A stretch of DNA of 64,000 nt from Tenacibaculum sp. Bg11-29. GTDB lineage: Bacteria > Bacteroidota > Bacteroidia > Flavobacteriales > Flavobacteriaceae. Location of the stretch: NCBI RefSeq assembly GCF_002836595.1, contig NZ_PJBB01000003.1, positions 2,603,001 through 2,667,000 of the forward strand, read 5' to 3'. This document shows, piece by piece, positions 1 to 7,566 of this stretch. The notes beneath the pieces were generated by a model. The model did no database searches and was not told the DNA's origin. It saw only the letters and a list, made by a program, of their open reading frames with translations. A program made the translations under genes and the position numbers. Each line of letters opens with the position of its first letter. Position 1 is the stretch's first letter.

Positions 1-884
1 CCGGTTAGTTTTTCTTCTTTCGAATCTACTAAACGTTCTTCAGCCTTTTTAGGTTGTGGTTCAGGTGCAATTTCAATAAAAGCATCTAACAATTCTTTTA
101 CTCCAAAATTATTTAAAGCAGAGCCAAAGAAAACGGGTTGTAAATCTCCTGCTAAATATTCTTGTTGATTAAATTTAGGGTACACTTCGTATACTAATTC
201 TGATTCTTCTCGTAACGTTTCAGCAGCGGTTTCACCAATGATTTCATCTAATTTTGGATTAGAAAGATCATCAAACTCAACAGCTTCTGATATTTTTGTT
301 TTATTATCTCCAGAAAAAAGGTTCAATTTTTTTTCCCAAATATTATAAATCCCTTTAAAATCATATCCCATTCCTATAGGAAAACTCATAGGAGTAACAC
401 GTAAACCTAATTTTTGTTCAACTTCATCTAATAAATCGAAAGCATCTTTACCTTCACGATCTAATTTATTAATGAATACTAACATTGGTATTTTACGCAT
501 TCTACAAACTTCAACCAATTTTTCGGTTTGAGGTTCAACACCTTTGGCAACATCAATTACAACAATAACACTATCTACAGCAGTTAAAGTTCTAAATGTG
601 TCTTCCGCAAAATCCTTGTGACCAGGGGTATCTAAGATATTTATTTTTTTATCTTTATAAATGAAGGCTAATACAGAAGTAGCGACAGAAATACCACGCT
701 GACGTTCTATTTCCATAAAATCGGAAGTCGCACCTTTTTTTATCTTATTATTTTTCACAGCACCAGCTTCCTGAATCGCTCCACCAAATAATAATAATTT
801 TTCTGTTAAAGTAGTTTTACCAGCATCGGGGTGTGATATAATTCCGAATGTACGTCTTTTTTGTATTTCTTCTAAAAAACTCAT
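1..884 (-). CDS. prfC: Peptide chain release factor 3 (N-terminal part)
   Basis: Translation GTPase that removes RF1/RF2 from the ribosome after termination. The reverse strand encodes the first ~294 residues; the rest lies off the left edge. The product starts [20 protein letters not shown] and shows the P-loop HPDAGKTT, the switch I region with [11 protein letters not shown], the G3 motif DTPGHKDF and the G4 motif NKLD. The RERQRGIS-type switch and the insertion after it are typical of RF3 rather than EF-G or TypA. The ATG is at 884-882. The gene is divergent from idi and shares a compact intergenic promoter region with it. Confidence 0.93.
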   Translation of the reverse strand, partial: MSFLEEIQKRRTFGIISHPDAGKTTLTEKLLLFGGAIQEAGAVKNNKIKKGATSDFMEIERQRGISVATSVLAFIYKDKKINILDTPGHKDFAEDTFRTLTAVDSVIVVIDVAKGVEPQTEKLVEVCRMRKIPMLVFINKLDREGKDAFDLLDEVEQKLGLRVTPMSFPIGMGYDFKGIYNIWEKKLNLFSGDNKTKISEAVEFDDLSNPKLDEIIGETAAETLREESELVYEVYPKFNQQEYLAGDLQPVFFGSALNNFGVKELLDAFIEIAPEPQPKKAEERLVDSKEEKLT

Positions 885-902
885 CTATAAATTTTAAGGC
901 AG

Positions 903-934
903 CAAAGATAAGGTTAAATGCTTAACTGTTCAAA
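903..934 (-). promoter_or_regulatory. Bacteroidota-type promoter of prfC
   Basis: Read on the minus strand, TATCTTTG (903-910) fits the TAnnTTTG -7 consensus, and TTTG (931-934) lies 20 bases upstream as the -33 element. The -7 box ends about 19 bases before the prfC ATG. Seen directly; promoter function is inferred from the known flavobacterial consensus. Confidence 0.6.
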
Positions 935-941
935 GGTTTAA

Positions 942-972
942 TTGTTGAACTGATATCATTTTTGTAAGTTTG
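942..972 (+). promoter_or_regulatory. Bacteroidota-type promoter of the idi operon
   Basis: TAAGTTTG at 965-972 fits the TAnnTTTG -7 consensus. TTG triplets at 942-944 and 945-947 can act as the -33 element, with spacers of 20 or 17. The idi ATG follows 19 bases after the -7 box. It lies back to back with the prfC promoter. Confidence 0.6.
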
Positions 973-991
973 CTTTAAGTATATTTTTAAG

Positions 992-1510
992 ATGAAAGAA
1001 CAAGTAATTTTAGTTGATGAGCAAGATAACCCGATTGGGTTAATGGAGAAGATTGAAGCTCATGAAAAAGCATTATTGCATAGAGCATTTTCTGTTTTTA
1101 TTTTTAATGATAAGAAAGAATTAATGCTACAACAACGAGCAGCAGATAAATATCACTCTCCTTTATTATGGACAAATACTTGTTGTTCTCATCAAAGAGA
1201 TGGAGAAACAAACCTAGAAGCAGGAAAAAGAAGGCTTCAAGAAGAAATGGGTTTTGTTAGTGAGTTAACGGAAGTTTTTTCTTTTATTTACAAAGCTCCT
1301 TTTGATAATGGATTAACAGAGCATGAATTAGATCATGTTATGATTGGAAGTTTTAATGACGAGCCTAGTATAAACAAAGAAGAGGCAGAATCTTATAAAT
1401 GGATGACTTTACAAGCAGTAAAAAAAGACATTGAAGATAACCCTGAGGTATATACTGCTTGGTTTAAAATTATATTTAAAGAATCTTATGATAAATTAAT
1501 AAATGCCTAA
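992..1510 (+). CDS. idi: Isopentenyl-diphosphate delta-isomerase, type I
   Basis: Interconverts IPP and DMAPP, balancing precursors for menaquinone side chains, undecaprenyl phosphate and carotenoids. The 172 residues have the usual length of bacterial type I enzymes. The catalytic cysteine lies in TNTCCSH (~residues 61-67), the Nudix-like helix is GKRRLQEEMG (~78-87), and the ELDHV segment (~112-116) holds the catalytic/metal glutamate region. It is the first gene of an operon: its last 8 bases overlap the pterin synthase gene. The ATG is close behind a good promoter. Confidence 0.95.
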   Translation: MKEQVILVDEQDNPIGLMEKIEAHEKALLHRAFSVFIFNDKKELMLQQRAADKYHSPLLWTNTCCSHQRDGETNLEAGKRRLQEEMGFVSELTEVFSFIYKAPFDNGLTEHELDHVMIGSFNDEPSINKEEAESYKWMTLQAVKKDIEDNPEVYTAWFKIIFKESYDKLINA

Positions 1511-1916
1511 AGTAACAGTACATAGAAAAGCGCATTTTAACGCAGCTCATAGACTATTTAATCCAAAATGGTCTGATGAAAAAAACTTTGAAGTTTTTGG
1601 TAAATGTAGTAACCCCAATTATCATGGTCATAATTATGAATTAATTGTTTCTTTAAGAGGAGAAATAGATAAAGAAACAGGGTTTGTTTATGATTTAGGA
1701 AAGTTAAGGGAATTGATTAAAACAAAAGTAGAAAATGTTCTAGATCATAAAAACTTAAATATAGAAGTAGAGGAGTTTAAAAGTTTAAATCCTACAGCCG
1801 AAAATATATCTGTAGTAATCTTTAATAAATTACGTGTAAGTATTCCTGAAAATTTAGACTTAGAAATTACATTATATGAAACACCACGAAATTACGTAAC
1901 TTATAACGGAACATAA
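1503..1916 (+). CDS. 6-pyruvoyl-tetrahydropterin synthase / QueD family protein
   Basis: Member of the PTPS/QueD T-fold family acting on dihydroneopterin triphosphate. The zinc ligands are visible as the AAH of HFNAAHRLF (~residues 11-19) and HGH (~41-43). The catalytic cysteine sits in CSNPNYHGHNY, a C-x5-HGH spacing typical of true PTPS enzymes; the standard QueD spacing is C-x3-HGH. DHKNLN (~80) and the ETPRN segment near the C-terminus complete the active site. The product may therefore be a biopterin-type pterin rather than only a queuosine precursor; this is inference. It overlaps idi by 8 bases and is followed after 4 bases by manA. Confidence 0.85.
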   Translation: MPKVTVHRKAHFNAAHRLFNPKWSDEKNFEVFGKCSNPNYHGHNYELIVSLRGEIDKETGFVYDLGKLRELIKTKVENVLDHKNLNIEVEEFKSLNPTAENISVVIFNKLRVSIPENLDLEITLYETPRNYVTYNGT

Positions 1917-1920
1917 TAGT

Positions 1921-2892
1921 ATGATAAACCAACTACTAAGATTTGAACCAATTTTGAAATCTAAAATTTGGGGAGGAGAGAAATTACAAACTTTACTGAA
2001 TAAGAAATCTGATAAAAAAGATATTGGTGAAAGCTGGGAGATTTCTGATGTAGATGGAGATGTTTCTATAATTAGTAATGGTGATTTAAAGGGAGTAAGT
2101 TTAAAAGATCTTATAAAGGAATTTAAACAAGATGTTTTAGGAGAAAAGGTTTATCATATCTTTCAAGAAAAATTCCCGTTATTAATTAAGTTTATTGATG
2201 CTAAGAAAAAATTAAGCTTACAAGTACATCCTAATGATGTTTTAGCGCAAAGAAGACATAATTCTTTAGGTAAAACAGAAATGTGGTATATTGTTAATTC
2301 AGATAAAAAATCAAAAATGATTGTTGGTTTTTCTGAAGAAACAGATAAAAAATCTTTTTTAGAAACTATAAATTCAGGTAATGAGTTAGAGTTACTTAAT
2401 ATTGATTATGTAAAAAAAGGAGATACTTTTTTAGTGCCAGCAGGAAGAATACATGCAATAGGGAAAGGTATTTTATTAGCAGAGATACAAGAAACTTCTG
2501 ATGTTACTTATCGAATATCTGATTGGAATAGAAAAGATGTAAATGGAAGAAAGAGAGATTTACATTTAGACCTAGCATTAGATGCTATTGATTACTCTGC
2601 AAAATCAAATTATAAGGCCGAATATCAAAAGAAAAAAAATAACCCGTCGAATATTGTAGACTGTAAATATTTCACAACCAATTTCTTACACTTAACAAAG
2701 AACTATACAGTAGAACATTTTGATAAGGATAGTTTTGTTATTTATATGTGTGTGGAAGGAACAGCAATATTTAAGTATGAAAACCAGCAAGAAAAGTTAG
2801 AAATGGGGGAAACTATTTTAATTCCTGCATGTATAAAAAAGGTAGATATTATTGTTGCAAATGCTAAACTTTTAGAAGTTTATATAAAGTAA
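1921..2892 (+). CDS. manA: Mannose-6-phosphate isomerase, class I
   Basis: Interconverts mannose-6-phosphate and fructose-6-phosphate, feeding GDP-mannose synthesis or mannose catabolism. The 323-residue cupin enzyme matches the short Bacillus-type class I form. Zinc ligands are recognisable in LQVHPND (~residues 100-106), GKTEMWY (~117-123) and RIHAIGKG (~178-185). A C-terminal cupin half ends at the MGETILIPA turn. It is the third gene of the idi operon, with a short gap and a hairpin just after the stop. Confidence 0.93.
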   Translation: MINQLLRFEPILKSKIWGGEKLQTLLNKKSDKKDIGESWEISDVDGDVSIISNGDLKGVSLKDLIKEFKQDVLGEKVYHIFQEKFPLLIKFIDAKKKLSLQVHPNDVLAQRRHNSLGKTEMWYIVNSDKKSKMIVGFSEETDKKSFLETINSGNELELLNIDYVKKGDTFLVPAGRIHAIGKGILLAEIQETSDVTYRISDWNRKDVNGRKRDLHLDLALDAIDYSAKSNYKAEYQKKKNNPSNIVDCKYFTTNFLHLTKNYTVEHFDKDSFVIYMCVEGTAIFKYENQQEKLEMGETILIPACIKKVDIIVANAKLLEVYIK

Positions 2893-2924
2893 TACAGGTT
2901 TAATTAATAAAAACAAAACCTGTA
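2893..2924 (+). terminator. Hairpin after manA
   Basis: The 9-bp arms TACAGGTTT (2893-2901) and AAACCTGTA (2916-2924) pair perfectly and begin directly behind the manA stop. No strong T-run follows on either strand, so it may be a weak terminator or an mRNA-stabilising stem shared by the convergent genes. Confidence 0.45.
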
Positions 2925-2936
2925 CTAAATTTAAAA

Positions 2937-3263
2937 CTATTGTAAGTTGTAGCTAAAAATAGCGTTACAAATGGTTTCCTTTTTCACAGATACTGTTATG
3001 TTTAAAATAATTTCAGTATTACTTAATTTTTTAATATTATTTTTAATAATAATATTATCGTTTAAATAAGCCTTTTTTAAAATATCGAATTCAATACTCT
3101 TGAAGTGAAAATTAGAGTATTTGTAAAGGTTGATGGAAGAATTTACACTAAACTCAACCTTGCTGTATAAAATAGAAGTTTTTAATGTTTTGTTTTTGTT
3201 AACCTGTTTTTTGTTAACGGTAAAATATGATGAATTATTTTGATGAATTATTTGAGTTTTCAT
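2937..3263 (-). CDS. Hypothetical protein, faintly hotdog-thioesterase-like
   Basis: 108 residues, not confidently recognised. It is cytosolic, with no signal peptide or membrane segment. The second half (FDILKKAYLNDNIIIK, then strands ending in AIFSYNL) resembles the beta-strand pattern of acyl-CoA thioesterase hotdog domains, where a helix is followed by paired strands. The catalytic Asp and the long helix are not clearly present. It stands alone, convergent with manA. The composition is rich in Asn, Lys and Ile like its neighbours, so there is no sign of recent transfer. Confidence 0.55.
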   Translation of the reverse strand: MKTQIIHQNNSSYFTVNKKQVNKNKTLKTSILYSKVEFSVNSSINLYKYSNFHFKSIEFDILKKAYLNDNIIIKNNIKKLSNTEIILNITVSVKKETICNAIFSYNLQ

Positions 3264-3402
3264 GATATTAAGGTGTTATAGAAGGTGATTTAAATTTTCT
3301 AAAAAAGATGTTTTTAACTAAATACATTGTTTTTATTACGTACATACAAATTTGCTTAGTATTTCCTAATGTGTTCATTATTATAAAAATTAAAAGTTAT
3401 TA

Positions 3403-3440
3403 AATAAAAAAAAGGTGCTTTTTGTTAAAAAAGCACCTTT
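3403..3440 (-). terminator. Rho-independent terminator (minus strand)
   Basis: The 13-bp stem AAAGGTGCTTTTT / AAAAAGCACCTTT (3411-3440) has a short loop and is followed on the minus strand by a run of T (complement of 3402-3410). It lies 25 bases behind the stop of the 44-residue reading frame at 3465-3599, which supports transcription of that small gene. Confidence 0.7.
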
Positions 3441-3464
3441 TGTAGTTTGTATTAAATGTTGGTT

Positions 3465-3599
3465 TTAAAACCGTTGTTTAAACTTATTTTTCTGAGAGCT
3501 TTCTATTACATATGAATATTTTTTACGCATGCAAATATTATACATAATAATGCCTGCTGTGTTTAAAATAACCATATATGTTTTTAAAAGTTCTTTCAT
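3465..3599 (-). CDS. Possible small membrane protein, 44 aa
   Basis: The frame starts ATG at 3599 and ends TAA at 3465, giving MKELLKTYMVILNTAGIIMY and then a basic/polar tail ending NKFKQRF. The hydrophobic stretch (~residues 8-24) followed by CMRKK could be a single membrane helix with a positive inside tail. A strong terminator lies just downstream on the same strand. This is the only plausible gene in the 474-base gap between the 108-residue protein and kdsB. I do not recognise the family; it could be chance. Confidence 0.35.
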   Translation of the reverse strand: MKELLKTYMVILNTAGIIMYNICMRKKYSYVIESSQKNKFKQRF

Positions 3600-3706
3600 A
3601 AAAATCAAAAGTAATAAAAAAATAATAAAAGGAGGTAAAGTAGAAAATATTAATATTTAATTTTAAAAGAAGTTTTTGGATGATTTTAATAAACTGTTTA
3701 AATATG

Positions 3707-3714
3707 TATCTTTG
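3707..3714 (+). promoter_or_regulatory. -7 element upstream of kdsB
   Basis: TATCTTTG matches TAnnTTTG and lies 23 bases before the kdsB ATG. No well-spaced -33 TTTG was found. Confidence 0.5.
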
Positions 3715-3737
3715 AAGATAGTAAATAACTATAATTT

Positions 3738-4472
3738 ATGAAGATAATAGCAATGATTCCTGCTCGTTATGAAGCGTCTCGTTTTCCAGGGAAATTGATG
3801 AAGGATTTAGGAGGTAAGCCAGTAATATTAAGAACTTATAAAGCAGCTGTTGATGCTAATTTATTTGATGAAGTTTACGTTGTGACAGATTCTGATGTTA
3901 TTTATAAAACAATAACTGCTGAAGGCGGGAAGGTTCTAAAAAGTGTAAAAGCGCATGAGTGTGGTTCTGATAGAATTGCAGAGGCAGTAGAAGATTTAGA
4001 TGTAGATATTGTTGTAAATGTACAAGGGGATGAACCATTTATAGATACGGTTTCATTATCTAAGTTAATTGAAGCTTTTAAGAATGATGTAAATGAAGAA
4101 ATAGATTTAGCATCTTTAAAAGTTGCAATGACAAATATAAAAGATATTGAAAACCCTAATAATGTAAAAGTAATTACAGATACGAATGATTTTGCAATTT
4201 ATTTTTCGAGAAGTGTAATTCCTTTTCATAGAGATAAAGAATTGAGTGTTACTTATTATAAGCATAAAGGTGTGTATGCTTTTAGAAAGAAAGCATTAAT
4301 CGATTTTTATCATACACCAATGACACCGATTGAAGCAGCAGAAAAAATAGAGTGTATACGATATTTAGAGGTAGGTAAAAAAATAAAAATGATAGAAACT
4401 TCAGTAGAAAGTATTGGTATAGATACTCCTGAAGATTTAGAAAAAGCAAAAAAAATAATAGAAAATGAATAA
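3738..4472 (+). CDS. kdsB: 3-deoxy-manno-octulosonate cytidylyltransferase
   Basis: Activates Kdo as CMP-Kdo for the lipid A core of LPS. The 244 residues match the family length. The N-terminal nucleotide-binding signature [12 protein letters not shown] (~8-19) is intact, as are VNVQGDEPF (~residue 93) with the metal-binding Asp and the C-terminal GIDTPEDL (~229). Own promoter. The last 8 bases overlap a HAD phosphatase gene, which suggests coupled translation; a phosphatase partner is reminiscent of KdsC, though the sequence is not KdsC-like. Confidence 0.95.
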   Translation: MKIIAMIPARYEASRFPGKLMKDLGGKPVILRTYKAAVDANLFDEVYVVTDSDVIYKTITAEGGKVLKSVKAHECGSDRIAEAVEDLDVDIVVNVQGDEPFIDTVSLSKLIEAFKNDVNEEIDLASLKVAMTNIKDIENPNNVKVITDTNDFAIYFSRSVIPFHRDKELSVTYYKHKGVYAFRKKALIDFYHTPMTPIEAAEKIECIRYLEVGKKIKMIETSVESIGIDTPEDLEKAKKIIENE

Positions 4473-5151
4473 TATTAAAGTAATTGCTTTTGATGCCGAT
4501 GATACGCTTTGGGTAAACGAAACTTATTTTAGAGACGCTGAAAATGAGTTTGCAAAACTCTTATCAGGTTATGAAACAGAAAATAAAATTCATCAAGAAT
4601 TATATAAAAAAGAAATTGATAATCTTAAAATTTACGGTTACGGAATAAAAGGATTTGTATTATCTATGGTTGAATGTGCTTTAGAATTATCTAATTATAA
4701 AATTAATCAGAAAACAATAAATAGAATTCTTGAGATAGGAAAAGAAATGCTTGAAAAGCCTATTAATTTGTTAGATGGGGTAGAGGAGGTACTAAAAAAA
4801 TTGCAAGGCAATTATAAATTAATTGTAGCAACTAAGGGAGACTTGTTAGATCAAGAAAGAAAATTAGATAAATCAGGTATTTTAAAGTATTTTCATCATA
4901 CGGAAGTGATGAGTGATAAAAAAGAAGGTGATTATTTAAAATTGATTAAGCACTTAGATATTGATGCATCAGAACTATTGATGATTGGTAATTCATTAAA
5001 ATCAGATATTTTACCATTGGTTGAGATAGGGGCTTCTGCAATTCATGTTCCATTTCATACAACCTGGGCTCACGAAGAAGTAAGTGAAGCGCAAAAAACA
5101 AATACGTACAGTACGGTATCAAATATTACAGAGGTGTTGACTTTTTTATAA
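4465..5151 (+). CDS. HAD-family hydrolase
   Basis: Haloacid dehalogenase-like phosphatase of 228 residues. Motif I is FDADDTLW (~9-16) with the nucleophile and acid/base Asp, motif II is VATKGD (~115-120), the motif III lysine lies in the MSDKKEGDY region, and motif IV is MIGNSLKSD (~170-178). The helical cap between motifs I and II indicates subclass I (YjjG/phosphoglycolate-phosphatase type). The substrate cannot be read from the sequence. The start overlaps kdsB, so the two are cotranscribed. Confidence 0.88.
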   Translation: MNNIKVIAFDADDTLWVNETYFRDAENEFAKLLSGYETENKIHQELYKKEIDNLKIYGYGIKGFVLSMVECALELSNYKINQKTINRILEIGKEMLEKPINLLDGVEEVLKKLQGNYKLIVATKGDLLDQERKLDKSGILKYFHHTEVMSDKKEGDYLKLIKHLDIDASELLMIGNSLKSDILPLVEIGASAIHVPFHTTWAHEEVSEAQKTNTYSTVSNITEVLTFL

Positions 5152-5300
5152 AAAATTATAAGAGAGAATAATAAAAGGTTAATGTAAATTGTGGTAAATA
5201 TAACCAAGTATTTGGTCATAGATTTCAGACTAAATAATTTTATTAGAAATTTGAAGCTGAATTAGATAAAATAAATTAATTTTGCATCAAAATTATAATT

Positions 5301-5567
5301 ATGGCAAGCATAAAGAATTTAAAAAAAGATATCAATTATACATTAGGCGATATTATTGAAGAGTGTTACATGTGGGAGTTATTAAACTCTAAAGAAGAGA
5401 CTGCAAAATCTGAAGCAGTTATTGATGAAGCTATTGCAGTTTTTGATAATTTATTAGAAAAAGTTAATGCTAAAGGAGTTGAGAATAAAAAAGCTCATTA
5501 TAAGGCAATTAGTACTGAGTTAGAAACTAATGCAACTGCTTTGATAAATAAAGTAAATAACTTATAA
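5301..5567 (+). CDS. Conserved hypothetical helical protein
   Basis: 88 residues, predicted all-helical and acidic, with no signal or membrane segment. Looks like the small conserved flavobacterial proteins of unknown function; no catalytic motif is visible. A -7-like TAATTTTG at 5277-5284 precedes it and a strong terminator follows, so it is a monocistronic unit. The ATG at 5301 is the only sensible start. Confidence 0.72.
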   Translation: MASIKNLKKDINYTLGDIIEECYMWELLNSKEETAKSEAVIDEAIAVFDNLLEKVNAKGVENKKAHYKAISTELETNATALINKVNNL

Positions 5568-5586
5568 TAAGATATAAGTAAAATGT

Positions 5587-5622
5587 AAAAAACCGATACT
5601 AAATTTAGTATCGGTTTTTTTT
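5587..5622 (+). terminator. Rho-independent terminator
   Basis: Stem AACCGATACTA/TAGTATCGGTT with a 5-base loop followed by eight T residues, directly behind the 88-residue gene. Confidence 0.85.
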
Positions 5623-5703
5623 ATGAAAATTTAACATACACTAAGGAATAAAAAATCGTAAATTACGTTTAGATTATATGAACGATTAAATTCCCCTTAA
5701 AGT

Positions 5704-5901
5704 ATGGCGAGAGCAATGTACGAGTACACTAAAACTGTATTAAAAAAAGTGAGTTTTAATACAGATTTATTTAAAAGAGAACTAGAAAAAGCGTTAAATA
5801 GGTTGTTACCTTATGAAATAGATGAATTAGCTATTTGGTTAAGACAGTTTACGGCAAATAAACCAGATTTATATGTTTGCTTAAGACTCGTTAAGAAATA
5901 A
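5704..5901 (+). CDS. Conserved small hypothetical protein
   Basis: 65 residues starting MARAMYEYTKTVLKKVSFN. It is basic and helical, with a central block RELEKALNRLLPYEIDEL and no cysteines except one near the end. The pattern looks like a small conserved flavobacterial cytosolic protein; function unknown. It is convergent with the Spy-like gene and shares its terminator. Confidence 0.65.
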   Translation: MARAMYEYTKTVLKKVSFNTDLFKRELEKALNRLLPYEIDELAIWLRQFTANKPDLYVCLRLVKK

Positions 5902-5902
5902 T

Positions 5903-5938
5903 AAAAAAAAAGAAGCTTTTTAGCTTCTTTTTTTATTT
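5903..5938. terminator. Bidirectional terminator inside a gene 3' end
   Basis: The stem AAAGAAGCT/AGCTTCTTT is flanked by A and T runs, so it can work on both strands. It sits between convergent genes and overlaps the last codons of the minus-strand Spy-like gene, whose stop is at 5920-5922. Confidence 0.75.
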
Positions 5939-6384
5939 CTCTTACCTCTGTGTTTTTTCATGAGTTTACGATTAAATTCATGTTCAGAAATTTCTAATTT
6001 TAGAATTTTATTAAAAGACAGTATTTTAGAAATTTTTTTATGAAAAGAAGTTTTGATCTCGTGTTGTTGTTGCTTTATTAACTGAATTTTCTTTAAAATT
6101 TCTTTTGATTTTTTTTCAGACAAACTATCAATACCACCATTTTTTAATATGTTTTTTTTAATATTAAAATGTTCTTCTCTATGAAGCTGCATCATTTTTT
6201 TGTTGTACTTATTGTAAAAAGGCCAAAATTTTTGAGCTTCATCTTCTGTTAAATTTAACTTATCTGTTAGGTAAGCAATTTTATAAGCGCGAATTTTTTC
6301 ATAACTACGCTTTCTTACTTGAGCTTGACCAGGTAGGTTACTTAAGAAAGTAATAAATAATAGTAAGAGTATATTTTTTTTCAT
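5920..6384 (-). CDS. Secreted Spy/CpxP-like protein, probable ECF-sigma operon sensor
   Basis: 154 residues with an N-terminal signal peptide ending at GQAQ (~residue 22). The mature part is basic and helical and carries a pattern LTEDEAQKFWPFYNKY (~45-60), typical of flavobacterial proteins encoded behind ECF sigma/anti-sigma pairs and related in form to Spy/CpxP LTxxQ proteins. It is the third gene of the sigma operon, 2 bases behind the anti-sigma gene. Likely periplasmic; it may sense envelope stress or metals (inference). Confidence 0.72.
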   Translation of the reverse strand: MKKNILLLLFITFLSNLPGQAQVRKRSYEKIRAYKIAYLTDKLNLTEDEAQKFWPFYNKYNKKMMQLHREEHFNIKKNILKNGGIDSLSEKKSKEILKKIQLIKQQQHEIKTSFHKKISKILSFNKILKLEISEHEFNRKLMKKHRGKRNKKRS

Positions 6385-6386
6385 TA

Positions 6387-6926
6387 TTATTGAATTTCAT
6401 TTATAAGTATTGAGTTGTCCATTGTGTTTAGGTAACTCTCTATGCTTTCATCATTTATTGTCGTTAAAAAAGCTTCATCAAAATCAGAATTATCTATAAC
6501 AGTCGCTAATTCATTGCTATCTGCACTTCCGTAGCCATTTTCATACCAAAATGTTATATCGGCCTCAGTTATATCTTCAAAATCATATGTGGTACTAGTA
6601 TTAAGGTAATTTAAACTGATAAATAATAAAACGGATGCAGCAGCAATAAGAGGAACAAACTGTAATATTCTTTTACGTAAAGAGATAACTTTTATATTTT
6701 TAGTTTTCTTTATATTTAATTTTTCGAAAATATCATCTTCAACAGTAGTAAAATAATTGTCTGGAGTTGAAAAAATGTTAATTCCTTTAGATAAAGATGT
6801 AGGTTTTATCATTGATAAAATACGATCATCTACTTTATTGAAATAACTATCAGGAGTAGAAAAACCAGTTTTCTTACCCATTTTTTTGTTTATATAGTCT
6901 GTGCTATTTTTTGTTGTTTTATTCAT
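6387..6926 (-). CDS. Single-pass membrane protein, probable anti-sigma factor
   Basis: 179 residues with one membrane helix near residues 88-108 (FVPLIAAASVLLFISLNYL). The cytoplasmic half holds two repeats of the form GFSTPDSYFNKVDDRI / NIFSTPDNYFTTVEDDI (~21-37 and 50-66); the C-terminal half is acidic and outside. No ZAS zinc motif is visible, but the position between the ECF sigma gene and a secreted sensor argues for an anti-sigma role. That role is inference from context. Confidence 0.7.
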   Translation of the reverse strand: MNKTTKNSTDYINKKMGKKTGFSTPDSYFNKVDDRILSMIKPTSLSKGINIFSTPDNYFTTVEDDIFEKLNIKKTKNIKVISLRKRILQFVPLIAAASVLLFISLNYLNTSTTYDFEDITEADITFWYENGYGSADSNELATVIDNSDFDEAFLTTINDESIESYLNTMDNSILINEIQ

Positions 6927-6959
6927 CTCTATTTTAAGACTTTAATTTTTTAAAAAGGT

Positions 6960-7505
6960 TTAATTGTAGTCTTTAATAAATTGTTCAATTTTTTTTACAG
7001 CAATATGGTAAGATGCTTTTAAAGCACCTATTGATGTTTCTAATATTTCAGATATTTGACTGTATTTCATTTCATCAAAATACTTCATATTAAAAACCAA
7101 TCGTTGTTTTTGAGGTAAAATTGCAATAGCTTTTTGTAAGATGAGTTGAATTTCATCACCAGTAAACCAATGATCACTATCTAGTGTTGATATTAATTGT
7201 TGTTGATATTCTGTTATATCAACATTTCTTTCTTTTGCTCTTTTATTAATAAATGTTATAGCTTCATTAGTTGCAATTCGGTACATCCAAGAATAAAGCT
7301 TGCTGTTTTTTTTAAAATTCTCAATATTTTTAAAAATTTTAATAAAAGTGTTTTGTAAAACATCATCAGCATCATCATGAGAAACTACAATTTTTCGGAT
7401 ATGCCAATACAATCGTTCTTTATATAACGATAATAGTTGTTTAAAAGCTACTTCCTTTGTTTTTTTGTTTTGTAGCTGTGTTATAAGTGTAATTTCGTCG
7501 GTCAA
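6960..7505 (-). CDS. ECF-family RNA polymerase sigma factor
   Basis: 181 residues. Region 2 includes DDADDVLQNTFIKIF (~44-58) and the SWMYRIATNEAI block (~72-83). Region 4 includes LPQKQRLVFNMKYFDEMKYS and a helix-turn-helix (~130-165). The start codon is TTG at 7505 and is immediately preceded in frame by TAG, so no upstream ATG is possible; the next in-frame Met is in region 2. First gene of a three-gene minus-strand operon with a membrane protein and a secreted helical protein, the usual layout of an envelope-stress sigma regulon. Confidence 0.9.
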   Translation of the reverse strand: MTDEITLITQLQNKKTKEVAFKQLLSLYKERLYWHIRKIVVSHDDADDVLQNTFIKIFKNIENFKKNSKLYSWMYRIATNEAITFINKRAKERNVDITEYQQQLISTLDSDHWFTGDEIQLILQKAIAILPQKQRLVFNMKYFDEMKYSQISEILETSIGALKASYHIAVKKIEQFIKDYN

Positions 7506-7566
7506 CTAAAATTGTTTAGCTGTTAGACTTTAAAGATACTAAAAGGTTTAAAACTAAACTTTATTT

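Noticed and set aside
3627..3640. AAGGAGGTAAAG, a Shine-Dalgarno-like sequence on the plus strand
   Set aside because: No start codon follows within reach, and flavobacteria make little use of such sites.
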